The translations under genes were made by a program, and so were the position numbers. A DNA stretch of 64,000 nt. It comes from Kitasatospora aureofaciens (GTDB taxonomy: Bacteria; Actinomycetota; Actinomycetes; Streptomycetales; Streptomycetaceae). Shown one piece after another: positions 9,584 through 16,782 of this stretch (its first letter is position 1; the number at the start of each line of letters is the position of its first letter). The notes under the pieces were generated by a model that saw only the letters and a list, made by a program, of their open reading frames with translations, had not been told where the DNA came from and did no database searches. Location of the stretch: the NCBI RefSeq assembly GCF_001188955.3, contig NZ_JPRF03000033.1, positions 23,572 to 87,571 of the forward strand, read 5' to 3'.

Positions 9584-10471
9584 TCACCCCTGCCACGGGC
9601 GGAGCTTCTCCGGGTTGCGCACCGCCCAGATGTGGGTGATCCGTTCCCCGGCGATCCGGAAGGCGATCACGGTGTCGGTGACGCCGTCCTGCTGGACGAC
9701 CAGACCGGGCAGGCCGCTGACCGTGCACTCCCGCAGCGTCCGGCCGGCGATGAGCCGGGCGGAGTCCGCGTACGCCCGGGCGATCCACTCGCTGCCCGTG
9801 AGCGGCTCCAGCAGGGCCCCGACCAGGCCGCCGCCGTCGGCGATCACGGTGGCCTCCGGGTCGAGGAGGTCCATCAACGACCTGACGTCCTTCGCCTCCC
9901 AGGCCCGCTTGAACTCCCGGACGATCCCGGCCTGCACGCCCGTCGGCGGCACCGGGGCCTGCGCCGCCCGGATCCGGCGGCGGGCCGAGGTGGCCAGCTG
10001 GCGGCAGGCCGCCGCCGAACGGCCGACGACCGCGGCCACCTCGGCGAACGGGTACTGGAAGACGTCGTGGAGGATGAACGCCACGCGCTCGGCCGGGGTC
10101 ATCGACTCCAGGACGACGAGGAAGGCCATGTTGACCGACTCGTCCAGGGTGATCCGGTCCGCCGGGTCCGCGGCCGCGCCCTCGGGCCCCTCCCGGTGTT
10201 CGGGCAGCGGCTCGGGGAGCCACTCGCCCACGTAGCGCTCCCGCCGGGCCCGGGCCGAGCCGAGCTGGTTGAGGCAGATCCGGCTGGCGACCGTGGTCAG
10301 CCAGCCGCCGGGCGAGACGACGGCCTCCCGCTGCTCCGCGGGCATCGCGTACCAGCGGGCGTAGGTCTCCTGCACGACGTCCTCGGCATCGGCGAGGGAG
10401 CCGAGCAGCCGGTACGCCACGTTGATCAACTGGCGCCGCTCGCCCGTGATCACGCTCAGGTCCTGGTCCAT
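9584..10471 (-). CDS. ECF41-group RNA polymerase sigma factor (SigJ-like)
   Basis: This 295-aa extracytoplasmic-function sigma factor has region 2 (YRLLGSLADAEDVVQETYARW) and region 4 (YPFAEVAAVVGRSAAACRQLATSARRRI), then a SnoaL/NTF2-like C-terminal domain replacing a separate anti-sigma factor. The ECF41 hallmarks WLPEPL (84-89), ADGGG (211-215) and NPEKL (286-290) are all present. In ECF41 factors the C-terminal extension tunes sigma activity from within. An ECF41-type promoter at 10500-10529 precedes the gene, so it probably controls itself. The AhpD-like target lies downstream. Confidence 0.92.
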   Translation of the reverse strand: MDQDLSVITGERRQLINVAYRLLGSLADAEDVVQETYARWYAMPAEQREAVVSPGGWLTTVASRICLNQLGSARARRERYVGEWLPEPLPEHREGPEGAAADPADRITLDESVNMAFLVVLESMTPAERVAFILHDVFQYPFAEVAAVVGRSAAACRQLATSARRRIRAAQAPVPPTGVQAGIVREFKRAWEAKDVRSLMDLLDPEATVIADGGGLVGALLEPLTGSEWIARAYADSARLIAGRTLRECTVSGLPGLVVQQDGVTDTVIAFRIAGERITHIWAVRNPEKLRPWQG

Positions 10472-10499
10472 GGTCCCCCTCCGGTCGGTCTCCTCTCCC

Positions 10500-10570
10500 T
10501 ACGACAGGACAGCGGGCCGGAATGTGACGTCCGCCCCGCGCCTCACATTCCGGCGCACCGTCCTGTCGTA
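10500..10570. promoter_or_regulatory. Mirrored divergent ECF41-type promoters
   Basis: Two promoters face away from each other and form a long imperfect inverted repeat. Leftward: CGTCACA (10529-10523), 16 nt, TGTCGTA (10506-10500). Rightward: CCTCACA (10541-10547), 16 nt, TGTCGTA (10564-10570). Spacers also share TTCCGG and GTCC. The 11-nt space between the -35 elements is GC-rich. This would fire the sigma gene and the SnoaL-LUD gene together. Confidence 0.75.
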
Positions 10571-10608
10571 AGGAGCAGACGGAACCGAAAGACCGGGAGG
10601 AACCAACC

Positions 10609-11667
10609 GTGAACGACTTCCAGGCGATCGCCGATCTCGTCGAGATCCAGGCGCTGCAGGCCGAGTTCACCGACGCGGTGATGATGCGCGACGGCGACCG
10701 GCTCGCGAACCTGTTCACACCGGACGGCGCGCTGCGGATGCCCAACGTCCCGATCGAGCTGGTCGGCAGGGAGCAGATCACCGCCGGGCGCGAGGAGCTC
10801 CAGGCCCGGTGGGACTTCTTCGTGCAGAACACCCACCCGGGCTCGATCCGGATCGACGGCGACACCGCGACCGGACGCGCCCTCATGCACGAGATCGTCC
10901 GCCTGAAGGACGGCCTCGAGGGCCTCAACTACGCCATCTACCACGACCGCTACCGGCGGACGGTGGACGGCTGGCGGTTCGCCGAGCGGGTCTACGAGGT
11001 CCGGTACGTCGACACCAGCCCGCTGGGCGGCTCGGCGCCGCGCGATGCGCAGGACCGCACCGCCTTCACCGCCCCGGCGGACGCGGAGCGCCTGGCGCGG
11101 ACGGCCGCGGCACTGGCGGCGCGGGGCTTCGCCGTCGAGGTCCTCGACGACGCCGCCGCCGCGCGCGTCCGCATCCGGGAGCTGATCCCGGTGGGCGCCG
11201 CGGTGTTCACCGCCGCCAGCGAGACGCTCCGGCTGTCCGGCATCGACGAGGACCTCAACACCGACGACCGCTACCGCTCCGTCAGGTCCCGGGTGCTGAC
11301 GATGGACCGGACCACCGAGGCCGACGACATCCGGCGCCTGCTCGCCGCTCCCGACGTCGCCGTGGGCAGCGTCGCCGCGGTCACCGAGACCGGCTCGTTG
11401 GTGATCGCCTCGGCCAGCGGCAGCCAGCTCCCCGGCAACGCCGGTGGCGCCGGCCAGGCGATCTGGGTCGTCGGCGCCCAGAAGGTGGTGCCCGACCTGG
11501 CCTGCGCCCAGCGGCGGCTGGAGGATCACGTCCTCCCCCTGGAGGACACCCGTGCCCTGGCCGCCTACGGGCAGCCCAGCGCCGTCAACCAGGTCCTGGT
11601 CCTCAACGCGCCGACCCGCTTCTCGCGGGGCACCGTACTGCTGCTGCGCGAGGCCATCGGGTACTGA
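10609..11667 (+). CDS. SnoaL-like domain fused to a LUD (LutC/YkgG-type) domain
   Basis: This 352-aa protein has an N-terminal NTF2/SnoaL-like domain (about 1-145: QALQAEFTDAVMMRDGDRLANLFTPDG, YRRTVDGWRFAERVYEVRY) and a C-terminal LUD domain (about 155-352) with GAAVFTAASETLRLSGI, GSVAAVTETGSLVIAS and VVGAQKVVPDL. LUD proteins elsewhere act in lactate oxidation complexes, but no lutA/lutB lies nearby. The start is GTG at 10609 with GGGAGG 8 nt upstream. It is transcribed divergently from the sigma factor through an ECF41-type promoter, so it is a likely regulon member. The biochemical role is unknown. Confidence 0.85.
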   Translation: MNDFQAIADLVEIQALQAEFTDAVMMRDGDRLANLFTPDGALRMPNVPIELVGREQITAGREELQARWDFFVQNTHPGSIRIDGDTATGRALMHEIVRLKDGLEGLNYAIYHDRYRRTVDGWRFAERVYEVRYVDTSPLGGSAPRDAQDRTAFTAPADAERLARTAAALAARGFAVEVLDDAAAARVRIRELIPVGAAVFTAASETLRLSGIDEDLNTDDRYRSVRSRVLTMDRTTEADDIRRLLAAPDVAVGSVAAVTETGSLVIASASGSQLPGNAGGAGQAIWVVGAQKVVPDLACAQRRLEDHVLPLEDTRALAAYGQPSAVNQVLVLNAPTRFSRGTVLLLREAIGY

Positions 11668-11673
11668 CGCGTC

Positions 11674-12408
11674 TCAGGCGTCGGCGTCCGAGGGCTTCCC
11701 GGGCTTCGTGCGGAGCACCTGGCGCCCCTGCTCGGCGGCACGCGCGATGGTCTCGGAAATGAAGTCCAGGAAGCGGGCCGTGTTCTCCAGCCGGGTACCA
11801 GCCGGGGTGCCGGCGCCGAGGACGCCGACGCCCTGACGGGTGGTGTCGACGAGTTGCGCCGTGGTCTGGGCGCTGACCATCATCGACCGGTACCAGATGT
11901 CGTCGTCCAGGAAGTAGCGCTCGCGGCGGCGCTCGTCGCGCTCCCGGCGCACCATGCCCTGGCCGTCCAGGAACGCGATCGACTTGGAGACGGTCGCCGG
12001 GCTGACCTGGAGGTGTTCCACGAGTTCGGCGGCGGTGAGGCTGCCGTCGTCGGTGATGTAGAGGCAGGCCAGCACCCGCGCCGTCATCCTGGGCATGCCG
12101 GACTGCATCATGACGGTGGTGAGCACCTCCTCGAAGGCGCGCACCGCCTCGGCGTCGCGCCCGTAAGGCTGCGGGGTGGCGTCCGGCTCCTGGGCGGCGG
12201 GCTGTCGGCGGCGCTGGGCCCGGTGCCCGGTGGCGCGGTGGGCGAGGTCGGCGCGGTAGGCGGTGGGGCCGCCGTTGCGCATCACCTCCCGGGTGACGGT
12301 CGAGGTCGGCCGGTCGAGGCGCCTGGCGATCTCCGCGTAGGCGAGGCCGTCGGCCAGTCCCCGCGCGATCTGCTGGCGTTCCTGCTGGGTGAGTCTGCCG
12401 CCCGGCAT
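11674..12408 (-). CDS. GbsR/MarR-type regulator with an IS30-like N-terminal HTH
   Basis: This 244-aa regulator has two DNA-binding modules. Residues about 5-50 (LTQQERQQIARGLADGLAYAEIARRL, STVTREVMRNGG) match the HTH of IS30 transposases. Residues about 85-170 form a MarR/GbsR winged helix (MTARVLACLYITDDGSLTAAELVEHLQVSPATVSKSI, RRERDERRRERYFL). The C-terminal part is helical. It ends 7 nt from the convergent SnoaL-LUD gene. It is divergent from the hydrolase gene, and a 7-bp inverted repeat at 12446-12465 lies before it, suggesting self-control. Confidence 0.85.
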   Translation of the reverse strand: MPGGRLTQQERQQIARGLADGLAYAEIARRLDRPTSTVTREVMRNGGPTAYRADLAHRATGHRAQRRRQPAAQEPDATPQPYGRDAEAVRAFEEVLTTVMMQSGMPRMTARVLACLYITDDGSLTAAELVEHLQVSPATVSKSIAFLDGQGMVRRERDERRRERYFLDDDIWYRSMMVSAQTTAQLVDTTRQGVGVLGAGTPAGTRLENTARFLDFISETIARAAEQGRQVLRTKPGKPSDADA

Positions 12409-12445
12409 CGCGGTCCCCTTCGTGCTCCGTGCTCGGTCCTCCGTA

Positions 12446-12465
12446 GCTTTCCATCATAGGAAAGC
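12446..12465 (-). promoter_or_regulatory. Inverted repeat before the GbsR-like gene
   Basis: GCTTTCC (12446-12452) and GGAAAGC (12459-12465) are perfect 7-bp arms around ATCATA, about 40 nt upstream of the start codon at 12408. This is a likely operator of the GbsR/MarR-type regulator and unlike the MerR-type palindrome next to it. Confidence 0.5.
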
Positions 12466-12482
12466 AGCACGGCGAACCGGGG

Positions 12483-12505
12483 GTTGACCTTGACCCAAGG
12501 TCAAC
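12483..12505 (+). promoter_or_regulatory. MerR-type operator and promoter of the hydrolase-merR operon
   Basis: GTTGACCTTG and CAAGGTCAAC form perfect 10-bp arms around ACC. The left arm contains a -35-like TTGACC (12484-12489). A MerR regulator typically binds such a palindrome between -35 and an over-spaced -10. The ATG of the hydrolase is only 15 nt beyond, so the transcript is leaderless or nearly so. Confidence 0.7.
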
Positions 12506-12520
12506 GCTCACGCTGAAGGC

Positions 12521-13360
12521 ATGAAGACGAACGCGAACGCGCGACAGCACACCGCCCGCCCCGCCCGCACCCGCATGCTGCCGGTCGAGGACACCGCCCT
12601 GGCGGTCACCGACACCGGGGGCGACGGCCGCCCGGTGCTCTACCTCAACGGCTCCTACTGCACCCGGAAGGACTGGCGCCGGGTCATCGCCGAACTCGGC
12701 GACGGCTACCGGCACATCACCTTCGACGAACGGGCCCGCGGCAAGTCCCGGAAGTCCGCCGACTACTCCTTCGAGGCCTGCCTGCGCGACATCGACGCCG
12801 TCCTCGCCGCCACCGGCGCCCGCAACCCGATCGTCGTCGGCTGGTCCTACGGCGCGGCCCTCGCCCTGCACTGGTCCACCCGCAACCCCGACCGCCTGGC
12901 CGGCGCCGTCATGGTCGACGGCGGCTACCCCTGGGACTACCTCGCCACCGTCGAAGGCGGCCGAGAGGCGGGCAAGGAGCAGATCCGCACGCTGTTCAAG
13001 CGGTTCGGCCCGCTGATGCCGCTGGTCCGCCCGCTCGGCATGGCCGCCCGGATGTCCGCCGCCCAGCACGCCGAGATCAACATCGAGCTCAACGAGATCG
13101 TCGCCGAGAGCGGCCCGGTCTTCGACCTCGTCACCTTCCCGATGCGCTTCCTCGTCGCCACCGGCGCCAGCCTCGGCGGCACCGACGAGGGCCTCACCGC
13201 GATGCGCGCCACCCTCGATCCGATCCTGGCCCGCAACCCCGACGTCCAGGTCAGTGCGACCGTCCCGAGCAAGCACACCACCATCGTCCGCAAGGACTTC
13301 CGCGCCATCGCCGACGCCGTCCGCGAGGTTGCCGCCCTCCGGCCCGGGCTGGTCAACTGA
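12521..13360 (+). CDS. Alpha/beta-fold hydrolase
   Basis: This 279-aa enzyme has the alpha/beta hydrolase layout: VLYLNGSYCTRKDW oxyanion region, nucleophile elbow GWSYGAA (Ser near residue 110), acidic residue on MVDGGYP, and a late His in PSKHTTIV. No signal peptide. The gene is followed after 4 nt by a MerR-family regulator in the same direction, so the hydrolase may be its target and both would be induced together. The substrate cannot be read from sequence. Confidence 0.88.
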   Translation: MKTNANARQHTARPARTRMLPVEDTALAVTDTGGDGRPVLYLNGSYCTRKDWRRVIAELGDGYRHITFDERARGKSRKSADYSFEACLRDIDAVLAATGARNPIVVGWSYGAALALHWSTRNPDRLAGAVMVDGGYPWDYLATVEGGREAGKEQIRTLFKRFGPLMPLVRPLGMAARMSAAQHAEINIELNEIVAESGPVFDLVTFPMRFLVATGASLGGTDEGLTAMRATLDPILARNPDVQVSATVPSKHTTIVRKDFRAIADAVREVAALRPGLVN

Positions 13361-13364
13361 CGCC

Positions 13365-14135
13365 ATGACGGACGGAGTAACGATCAGCCAGGCTGCCGCC
13401 TTCGCCGGTGTCACGGTGAAGACCATCCGGCACTACCACAAGAACGGCCTGGTCGAGGAGCCCGCGCGCGACCGCTCCGGCTACCGCCGCTACGGCAGCG
13501 CCGAGTTGCTGCGGCTGGTCCAGGTACGGACCCTGGCCGGGGCGGGCGTGCCGCTCGCCGGGATCGGCCCCATCCTCGACGCCGGCCCCGAGGAGTTCGC
13601 CGCCGCGCTCGTCGACGTCGAGGAGAACCTCACCGCCAAGATCGACGAGCTGATCGCCCGGCGCGAGACCCTGCGCCAACTCGCCACCGGGGACCGCGTC
13701 CTGCTGCCCGCCCGGGCCTGCGCCCTGCTCGACCGGATGCCCGGGCTCGGCTTCGACGCGGACGACGTGAGGACCGCCCACGAGGGTCTGGTCCTGGTCC
13801 GGGCGCTGATGCCGGAGGGCTTCGACGAGTACCTCACCCAGATCGAGCACGGCCTGGAGGACCCCCGGCACGTCGCCGTCGTCAAGCTCACCTGGAGCGC
13901 CGGGAAGTGGGCCCCGGACGATCCCAGGATCGAACGCCTCGCGGAGGAGGTCGCCGCCCACTTCATCGCCGACCCCTCCCTGCTGCCCACCCTGGGCGGC
14001 CTCCAGTCCCGCCAGGACGGCGACACCCGCCACGAACTCCTCACCCACCACGGCGAGGACGAGCGGCCCGGCTGGATCCGGCTGACGGCACTGATCGAGC
14101 AGAAGCTGCGCGCCGCGGGCGTCGACGTCCCGTAG
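13365..14135 (+). CDS. MerR-family transcriptional regulator
   Basis: This 256-aa regulator has an N-terminal MerR HTH (VTISQAAAFAGVTVKTIRHYHKNGLVEEPARDRSGYRRY) and a coiled-coil dimer helix (VDVEENLTAKIDELIARRETLRQL), followed by an effector domain of about 150 residues without a Cys cluster, which argues against a metal sensor. ATG at 13365 was chosen because the MerR domain starts there; the frame is open further upstream. It lies 4 nt after the hydrolase stop and is probably autoregulated through the palindrome at 12483-12505. Confidence 0.9.
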   Translation: MTDGVTISQAAAFAGVTVKTIRHYHKNGLVEEPARDRSGYRRYGSAELLRLVQVRTLAGAGVPLAGIGPILDAGPEEFAAALVDVEENLTAKIDELIARRETLRQLATGDRVLLPARACALLDRMPGLGFDADDVRTAHEGLVLVRALMPEGFDEYLTQIEHGLEDPRHVAVVKLTWSAGKWAPDDPRIERLAEEVAAHFIADPSLLPTLGGLQSRQDGDTRHELLTHHGEDERPGWIRLTALIEQKLRAAGVDVP

Positions 14136-14139
14136 ACCC

Positions 14140-14296
14140 GGCTGCTCCACCACCCGGGCCACCGGCGGCACCGAGTCCGTCCGCTGGCCGAAGCGGCTGA
14201 GCGCGTCCGCAAGTTGCCCACCGCCGACGCGCGGACCGTGACGCGGTACGGGATGCCGATCAGTTCGACGTCGCGGAACCTCACCCCGGGCCGTTC
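14140..14296 (-). pseudogene. Remnant of a prolyl-tRNA synthetase C-terminus
   Basis: Reading leftwards just after the DUF3995 stop and in the same frame, the sequence gives RPGVRFRDVELIGIPYRVTV, which matches the anticodon-binding domain of bacterial ProS (PGVRF-D-ELIGIP-RV-VG). One nucleotide later the match continues in another frame as GPRVGGGQLADAL. There is no start codon or catalytic core. I read this as a frameshifted decay product about 50 codons long; chance resemblance is possible but the LIGIP-type match is specific. Confidence 0.5.
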
Positions 14297-14299
14297 ACT

Positions 14300-14773
14300 T
14301 CAGCGCTGCTCGGGGGAGGCGGAGTTCAGCGGGGCCCGGCGGCCGAGGGCGGAGAGGCCGAAGAGCAGCCCGCCGGTCATGAAGAAGGGCTCGTAGAGCA
14401 GGGTGGCGAAGCGGCCCATGGCGTCGAAGTCGGCCGTCGTCCGGGCGCCGGTGGCCAGGGCCAGCCAGTCCGGGACGGACGGCACGGAGTGCACCAGCAG
14501 GACGGCGGCGATGCCCCGGAGCGCGAAGTCGAGGAGCCTGCCCGGCAGCCGTCCGCCCCATGGCCGGACGCCCGCCAGAGCGAGCACGGCGGCGACCGCG
14601 CAGCCGGGGACGGCGAGGACGTCGATCACCAGCAGCGGGGTGTTGCCGGTGACGGAGAGGCCGTCCGGCAGGCCGGTCCGGCCGCCCAGCAGCCAGTACA
14701 GGTGGACGAGGGAGAAAGCGGCGGACCAGGTGGCGGCGGCGTAGGCGGCGGCCCGGAGGACGGTGGTCTTCAT
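14300..14773 (-). CDS. DUF3995 membrane protein
   Basis: This 157-aa protein has four predicted hydrophobic helices (about 5-30, 47-68, 83-105, 120-143) and the DUF3995 start WSAAFSLVHLYWLLGGRTGLP. Function is unknown for the family. It stands alone on the minus strand with a ProS-like remnant directly downstream. The hairpin at 14830-14847 lies just upstream of its start. Confidence 0.8.
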   Translation of the reverse strand: MKTTVLRAAAYAAATWSAAFSLVHLYWLLGGRTGLPDGLSVTGNTPLLVIDVLAVPGCAVAAVLALAGVRPWGGRLPGRLLDFALRGIAAVLLVHSVPSVPDWLALATGARTTADFDAMGRFATLLYEPFFMTGGLLFGLSALGRRAPLNSASPEQR

Positions 14774-14907
14774 GCCTCCACGTTCGCCGCCGGGGGCGGC
14801 TCCGCGGATCGTCCCGGCGGGCCGACCCCCTCCCCTCGGAAGGGGAGTTCTGACTCATCCGCGAGGCCTGACCGAAGGTCCGGGGTCGCCGGGGGCGGGG
14901 CTTGCTC

Positions 14908-14948
14908 GCCGGGTGCCGGTTCGCCAGGTCGGCGGACCGGCACCCGGC
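14908..14948 (-). terminator. Hairpin terminator after the TetR gene
   Basis: A 13-bp stem (14908-14920 with 14936-14948) with a 15-nt loop that can itself pair CGCC/GGCG lies about 18 nt past the TetR stop. Confidence 0.6.
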
Positions 14949-14965
14949 AGGGCACCGGACGGGCG

Positions 14966-15544
14966 TCAGACGACGGCGAGCCGGTCCACCAGCAGTTCCA
15001 CCCTCTGCCCGGCGTACTCCGGGGGGAGCCGTCCGGCCCGGGTCAGGGTGGCCAGTCCGTGCAGGGCCGCCCAGAACGTCTCGGTGAAGACTCCCGGGTG
15101 AACGCCGTCGCCGGCGACCTCGCCGAGGCTCTCCAGCAGCGCGGCGAAGGCGTCCTTGAGGGGTTCCGGGGTGTCCTCGTGCGCGAAGGCCAGGCCGCCG
15201 TCGAGCTGGAACAGGGCGTCGTAGACCGCCGGGTTGTGCGCGGCGAAGTCGAGGTAGGTGCGCGCGAGCGCGGTGACCCGGGCGCGGGGGCCGTCCGCGG
15301 CGGCGGTGGCGGCCCGGATCGCCGCGGCCATCTCGGTGGCGCCTTCGAGGGCGACGGCGCCGATGATCTCGCGCTTGCCGCGGAAGTGGCTGTAGAGGAC
15401 GGGCTGGCTGTACTCGATGCGCTCGGCGAGCCGGCGGGTGGTGACCGCGTCCCAGCCCTGCTGCTCAGCGAGTTCGCGGGCCGTCGCCACGATGAGGCGT
15501 TCGCGCTCCGCCCTTTCGCGCTGCTTGCGTTCTTGTACCGACAT
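14966..15544 (-). CDS. TetR-family regulator controlling the divergent DUF1772 gene
   Basis: This 192-aa TetR protein has its HTH at about 15-60 (LIVATARELAEQQGWDAVTTRRLAERIEYSQPVLYSHFRGKREI) and a helical ligand domain of the WHG/TetR_C_33 type (ARTYLDFAAHNPAVYDALF). It is divergent from a small membrane protein gene, with two identical-architecture palindromes in the 96-nt intergenic region, so autoregulation plus repression of the neighbour is likely. The ligand is unknown. Confidence 0.92.
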   Translation of the reverse strand: MSVQERKQRERAERERLIVATARELAEQQGWDAVTTRRLAERIEYSQPVLYSHFRGKREIIGAVALEGATEMAAAIRAATAAADGPRARVTALARTYLDFAAHNPAVYDALFQLDGGLAFAHEDTPEPLKDAFAALLESLGEVAGDGVHPGVFTETFWAALHGLATLTRAGRLPPEYAGQRVELLVDRLAVV

Positions 15545-15553
15545 GAGTCGATC

Positions 15554-15617
15554 CTAGCATCGCTAGACAACGGAGCGGCAGCAGCTCTAGTGTTGCTTCA
15601 TCAGCTAGCAGCGCTAG
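15554..15617. promoter_or_regulatory. Twin TetR operators CTAGC-N3-GCTAG
   Basis: CTAGC-ATC-GCTAG at 15554-15566 and CTAGC-AGC-GCTAG at 15605-15617 are perfect 5-bp-arm palindromes with 3-nt spacers, centred 51 nt apart. One is 9 nt before the TetR start and the other 23 nt before the DUF1772 start. A TCTAG half-site lies between them. CTAG is rare in GC-rich genomes, which makes the pair conspicuous. Confidence 0.75.
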
Positions 15618-15640
15618 ATGCCAGGCCTGGAGGGGTCATC

Positions 15641-16087
15641 ATGCTCAACGCACTTGAGGTCATCACCACCGTGGTCGTCGGTGTGATGGTGGGGGTGGAG
15701 TTCTCCGTCGCCTTCGTCATGAACCGGATCTTCAACGCGCTCCCCGAGGACAGCGACCAGCTCGCCCGCGCCCACGGCGGCCGGATGCTCGGCGCCGTGA
15801 TGCCGTTCTGGTACATCGGCTCGCTCGTCCTCGCGGCGATCTGGGCCTTCGCCGGATGGCACCGCCACGGAGCCGGTCTCGTCGTCACCGCAGGCGGGCT
15901 GCTGATCGTCAGCGTGGTCATGTCGGTCCTGCTGCTCGTCCCGATCAACAACCGGGGCAAGACGTGGACCCCGGAGAACCGGCCCGCCGACTGGAAGGAG
16001 CAGATGAACCGCTGGGACCGCTACCACTACGTCCGCGTCGCCGTCATCATCGCCGCCTTCACCCTGCTGGTCGCGGCCCTCGTCTGA
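15641..16087 (+). CDS. DUF1772 (anthrone oxygenase-like) membrane protein
   Basis: This 148-aa protein has four helices and the DUF1772 features GVEFSVAFVMNRIFNALPEDSD near the start and W-NRWDRYHYVRVAV near the end. Some DUF1772 proteins act as anthrone oxygenases, but most are uncharacterised. ATG at 15641 has TGGAGGGGT upstream and is the family start; the open frame upstream is not coding. It is controlled by the divergent TetR protein through the CTAGC boxes. Confidence 0.85.
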   Translation: MLNALEVITTVVVGVMVGVEFSVAFVMNRIFNALPEDSDQLARAHGGRMLGAVMPFWYIGSLVLAAIWAFAGWHRHGAGLVVTAGGLLIVSVVMSVLLLVPINNRGKTWTPENRPADWKEQMNRWDRYHYVRVAVIIAAFTLLVAALV

Positions 16088-16104
16088 GCCCGGGAACGGC
16101 AATC

Positions 16105-16164
16105 GCCCCTCTTTCCCGGGTGGGTCCTCGCGAGACCGCGAGGACCCACCCGGGAAAGAGGGGC
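16105..16164. terminator. Very long bidirectional terminator hairpin
   Basis: A perfect 28-bp stem (16105-16132 with 16137-16164) with a 4-nt AGAC loop lies between two convergent genes. An A/T-rich CTTT/AAAG step lies inside the stem. Confidence 0.9.
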
Positions 16165-16178
16165 CGGCTGCGTGCGGG

Positions 16179-16601
16179 TCACTGCTTCGGGAAAGCGGCG
16201 GTGACGGCCTTGGTGCGGGTGAGGACGGCGACCGGGAGGAGCGCGAGGGCGGAGAGGCCCTGGAGCACTGCGTACCAGGCCGGGCAGATGCCGGGGATGA
16301 GGTCGACGGCGATGACGGCGATCGGCATCACGGTGGAGAGGGTCCGGATGCGGTCGAAGGCCCTGTAGTCGCCCTCGGTGGCGCGGCCGGCCAGGCGGAG
16401 GAGCACGGGAGCCAGGGCCGGGAAGATGACCCCGCGGATCCACATGAACGGGGTGCTCACGTGCCCGGTGGAGGCCAGCACGGCCACGGTCGCGAGGGTG
16501 ATCAGGCCGATGACGCCGAAGAGCGTGATGCACTTCTTCGCCGTGGAAAATACCTGGTGGGTACGGGAGTTACCGAGGTTCGCCGTCGCGGTGATCGCCA
16601 T
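16179..16601 (-). CDS. Small four-helix membrane protein, unknown
   Basis: This 140-aa protein has four hydrophobic segments (about 25-45, 52-68, 89-106, 112-130) and no domain I recognise. It starts at ATG 16601, preceded by GGAGGG. The layout resembles small actinobacterial integral membrane proteins of DUF type. Its neighbours do not hint at a function. Confidence 0.65.
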   Translation of the reverse strand: MAITATANLGNSRTHQVFSTAKKCITLFGVIGLITLATVAVLASTGHVSTPFMWIRGVIFPALAPVLLRLAGRATEGDYRAFDRIRTLSTVMPIAVIAVDLIPGICPAWYAVLQGLSALALLPVAVLTRTKAVTAAFPKQ

Positions 16602-16662
16602 GATTCTGCCCTCCGTGTCGTGGTGGGAACGAATCTACGGAGGCCGCGAGCGACCCGACACC

Positions 16663-16695
16663 GGTCCAGCCCCACACCTGGGGTGGGGCTGGACC
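16663..16695. repeat. Inverted repeat in promoter region
   Basis: Perfect 13-bp arms (16663-16675 and 16683-16695) flank a 7-nt loop, between the divergent-side start of the small membrane protein and the DUF5666 terminator. It could be a terminator for the leftward efflux operon or an operator. Confidence 0.45.
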
Positions 16696-16727
16696 CACCC
16701 TGCCGGAGGCCGTCCAGGAAGCGGGCG

Positions 16728-16757
16728 GAGGCCCTCGCCTTCCCGGGCGAGGGCCTC
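16728..16757 (-). terminator. Terminator of the efflux/DUF5666 operon
   Basis: A 12-bp stem (16728-16739 with 16746-16757) with a 6-nt loop lies about 25 nt after the DUF5666 gene stop. Confidence 0.75.
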
Positions 16758-16782
16758 ACGAGCGTCCGGCGGCTGCAGGGAG

